From an uncultured Erysipelotrichaceae bacterium (lineage in GTDB: Bacteria; Bacillota_I; Bacilli_A; RF39; UBA660): 6,861 bases of DNA. Made by a program: the position numbers and the translations under genes. How positions within the stretch are numbered: position 1 is the stretch's first letter; each line of letters starts with the position of its first letter. A model generated the notes under the pieces. It was given only the letters and a program-made list of their open reading frames with translations. It made no database searches and was not told the DNA's origin. Where the stretch lies: the NCBI GenBank assembly GCA_902766135.1, contig CACXCK010000007.1, positions 1 through 6,861 of the forward strand, given 5' to 3'. Of the stretch, positions 5,726 through 6,861 are shown one piece after another.

Positions 5726-5774
5726 CTGCCTCTCGAGCAGCACTCTCTGAGTAGCACGGTTGCACCCTTGGTTT
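5711..5774. repeat. GC-rich segment with short direct repeats after the surface-protein stop codon
   Basis: ACCCTTGTTT (5711-5720) and ACCCTTGGTTT (5764-5774) bracket about 43 bp. Inside are two adjacent, imperfect copies of CTCT(C)GAGYAGCAC (5730-5743 and 5744-5757). The segment is richer in G+C than the AT-rich DNA to its left. Its origin is unclear: remnant of an insertion, 3' flank of a recombined gene end, or a structured RNA. Confidence 0.45.
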
Positions 5775-6861
5775 TTACTCTAAACTTAGTGTAAATGGGG
5801 AACTTGGTGTCCCTTCCCCTGAAATTTCGATATCAGATATCAGAAACAAGGCCGGGCGAACGGCATAGGCAACGGCGGCATCGTTGCGGTCGACATAATT
5901 CCAGACGTAAAACACGTAGCTAGCATTCGAGGAAATAGCGTCCGGCGACATTGTCCATTGATCTGTTGAAGTTTTATATAACCAGTCGTTGCTATAACAA
6001 TTGTTGGTATTATATCCTCCATATGTTAAATTTAAATTTAAGCATGTATTTCTTACTTCTCCTCCTACTGCATAGCCATAATCTGATGGACTCATTAAGC
6101 CAATATATCCTTCCCATGTTGTTGTTCTATTTACTGCGTCATTACAATACTTTCCTGAACTACAGATTTTTCCGTTGTTGGTACTTCTTTCTAGTTCATA
6201 AAATTTACTTGCTAGTCCTAGTCCATTTCCACTTGTAAATACATCGTTACTTCCTTGACTTCCTAAATTCCAGGTTGTACTTGCTATCATTGTTTTTGCA
6301 TTTTCTGTGAGTCCCGTCGAACTAAAGTCACAGGTTGTTGTAGCATTATTTTGATTATTATAACAATTTCCTGATTGTTTATTCCAATACAAACTATTAT
6401 TGACATAAGTACCTGTTATTGCATTTCCTGAAGCATCTTCTGCAAGATTTTCTTCATACCCTGGGTTCAGTAATTTCATTAAGTCTGCTCCCTTGTATGT
6501 TCCTGACTCTCCCCATTGATTAATTCCATATCCAGAGTTTACATTTGATGCACTTGTATCCCATGAATAACTACCTATAGATTCATTTCTGATAAGTTTA
6601 ATTTGATTATCAAACACTCCGATGATTCTCCAGCCTGCTGTTTCATCGTTAAACGTAACATAATTACAAGGATTAGCTCCGACATATCTTAGGTTACCAT
6701 AATCATCATATGCTAATGTATTTGTGCATCCTGATGCATCAGACCCATTATCTATTACATCGGTACTTGTTGGGTCTGCACTACCAGCTAATCCCAATAT
6801 TGTATCTTTAGCATATTTAATCTTTTCTAAAACATACTTAACTGTTATCTTACTACTAAAG
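5775..6861 (-). CDS. Secreted/surface C-type-lectin-like protein, probable DGR target (5' end missing)
   Basis: The frame is open to the window edge, so 361 C-terminal residues are visible. A TTG at 6797 is not the start because the preceding 21 codons (..VKYVLEKIKYAKDTILG) read on smoothly. The protein is rich in Asn, Ser, Gly and Tyr, as extracellular proteins are, and has paired cysteines (e.g. GCTNTLAY, NPCNY, GNCYNN, TTCDF, GKICSSGKYCND). Blocks such as YDDYGNLRYVGANPCNYVTF, GWRIIGVFDNQIKLIRNE and SIGSYSWD recall a family with many paralogs in gut RF39-like Firmicutes. The C-terminus runs WTMSP ... VRPALFL and then a short tail ending SPFTLSLE, resembling C-type-lectin/formylglycine-enzyme folds used by diversity-generating retroelements. 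The last about 35 codons before VRPALFL differ strongly in composition (see variable-repeat entry). The N-terminal signal or membrane anchor would lie outside the window. The exact function, likely ligand binding at the surface, is inferred. Confidence 0.85.
   Translation of the reverse strand, partial: FSSKITVKYVLEKIKYAKDTILGLAGSADPTSTDVIDNGSDASGCTNTLAYDDYGNLRYVGANPCNYVTFNDETAGWRIIGVFDNQIKLIRNESIGSYSWDTSASNVNSGYGINQWGESGTYKGADLMKLLNPGYEENLAEDASGNAITGTYVNNSLYWNKQSGNCYNNQNNATTTCDFSSTGLTENAKTMIASTTWNLGSQGSNDVFTSGNGLGLASKFYELERSTNNGKICSSGKYCNDAVNRTTTWEGYIGLMSPSDYGYAVGGEVRNTCLNLNLTYGGYNTNNCYSNDWLYKTSTDQWTMSPDAISSNASYVFYVWNYVDRNDAAVAYAVRPALFLISDIEISGEGTPSSPFTLSLE
5841..5957 (-). other. Candidate DGR variable repeat (VR)
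   Basis: On the coding strand this runs from TGG (5957) to CTG (5841). GC is 50/90 in 5851-5940 against 23/90 in 5961-6050 of the same gene. From the Asp codon at 5942 to the Arg codon at 5856, 26 of 29 codons end in C or T, whereas upstream codons often end in A. This is what results when AAC/AAT codons of a template are randomised at both adenines: any product is NNY and never a stop. Coding-strand adenine falls to 15 of 87 bases. The last 25 bases (5841-5865) contain no coding-strand adenine, as expected for the fixed initiation-of-mutagenic-homology end. The translated segment lies between WTMSP and VRPALFL, the position of the variable ligand-binding face in known targets. The template repeat and reverse transcriptase are not in the window. 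Confidence 0.68.

Noticed and set aside
5216..5774. DGR template repeat or reverse transcriptase in the intergenic region
   Set aside because: No stretch resembling the VR with adenine substitutions is visible, and no reading frame large enough for a reverse transcriptase exists.
6795..6797. TTG start codon for the surface protein
   Set aside because: The frame stays open to the window edge with plausible protein sequence and there is no ribosome site; the gene is truncated by the window.

Overview
This is an AT-rich window of low-GC Gram-positive type. Gene content and style suggest an uncultured gut member of the Bacilli (RF39 / Erysipelotrichales-like 'Firmicutes' or 'Tenericutes'). Two overlapping genes end in TGA and TGG encodes Trp, so the standard bacterial code is used, not the Mycoplasma code. 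The taxonomic guess rests on composition and on the style of the secreted protein at the right edge.

Region 1 (about 8-5215, all minus strand) is a very compact seven-gene run. In transcription order it encodes an ArsC/Spx-fold thioredoxin-like protein, a short-chain dehydrogenase/reductase, a PLP-dependent 'aluminium resistance / methionine gamma-lyase' family protein, a small DUF1292 protein, a membrane-anchored lysozyme-fold (SLT-like) protein, an RluA-type pseudouridine synthase and an RsuA/RluB-type pseudouridine synthase. Genes overlap by 1-26 nt or are 2 nt apart, so one transcript is likely. A sigma-A-like promoter lies at about 5186-5215 and a hairpin terminator at 8-44. Just upstream of that promoter are four tandem direct repeats of exactly 23 bp (5230-5321), a probable regulator-binding array.

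Region 2 (about 5216-5774) has no long gene but much structure. A plus-strand 32-residue hydrophobic peptide gene (5464-5562) has a strong Shine-Dalgarno. A near-perfect 14/15-bp inverted repeat (5367-5445) abuts that Shine-Dalgarno. Sequence elements of the 5' leader recur, complementary, in a hairpin downstream of the gene. A minus-strand terminator overlaps the gene's 3' end. Together these look like a candidate type I toxin with a convergent antisense RNA. This is inference.

Region 3 (5775-6861, minus, open at the window edge) encodes a surface or secreted protein whose C-terminal about 30 codons differ sharply from the rest. GC is 56% against 26% just upstream in the gene, 26 of 29 consecutive codons are NNC/NNT, and adenine is depleted on the coding strand. 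The segment sits between WTMSP and VRPALFL in what looks like a C-type-lectin-like fold, and ends in a 25-nt adenine-free stretch. This is the signature of a diversity-generating retroelement (DGR) variable repeat. No template repeat or reverse transcriptase lies in the window, so the diversifying machinery would act from elsewhere in the genome. This is the most interesting item here.
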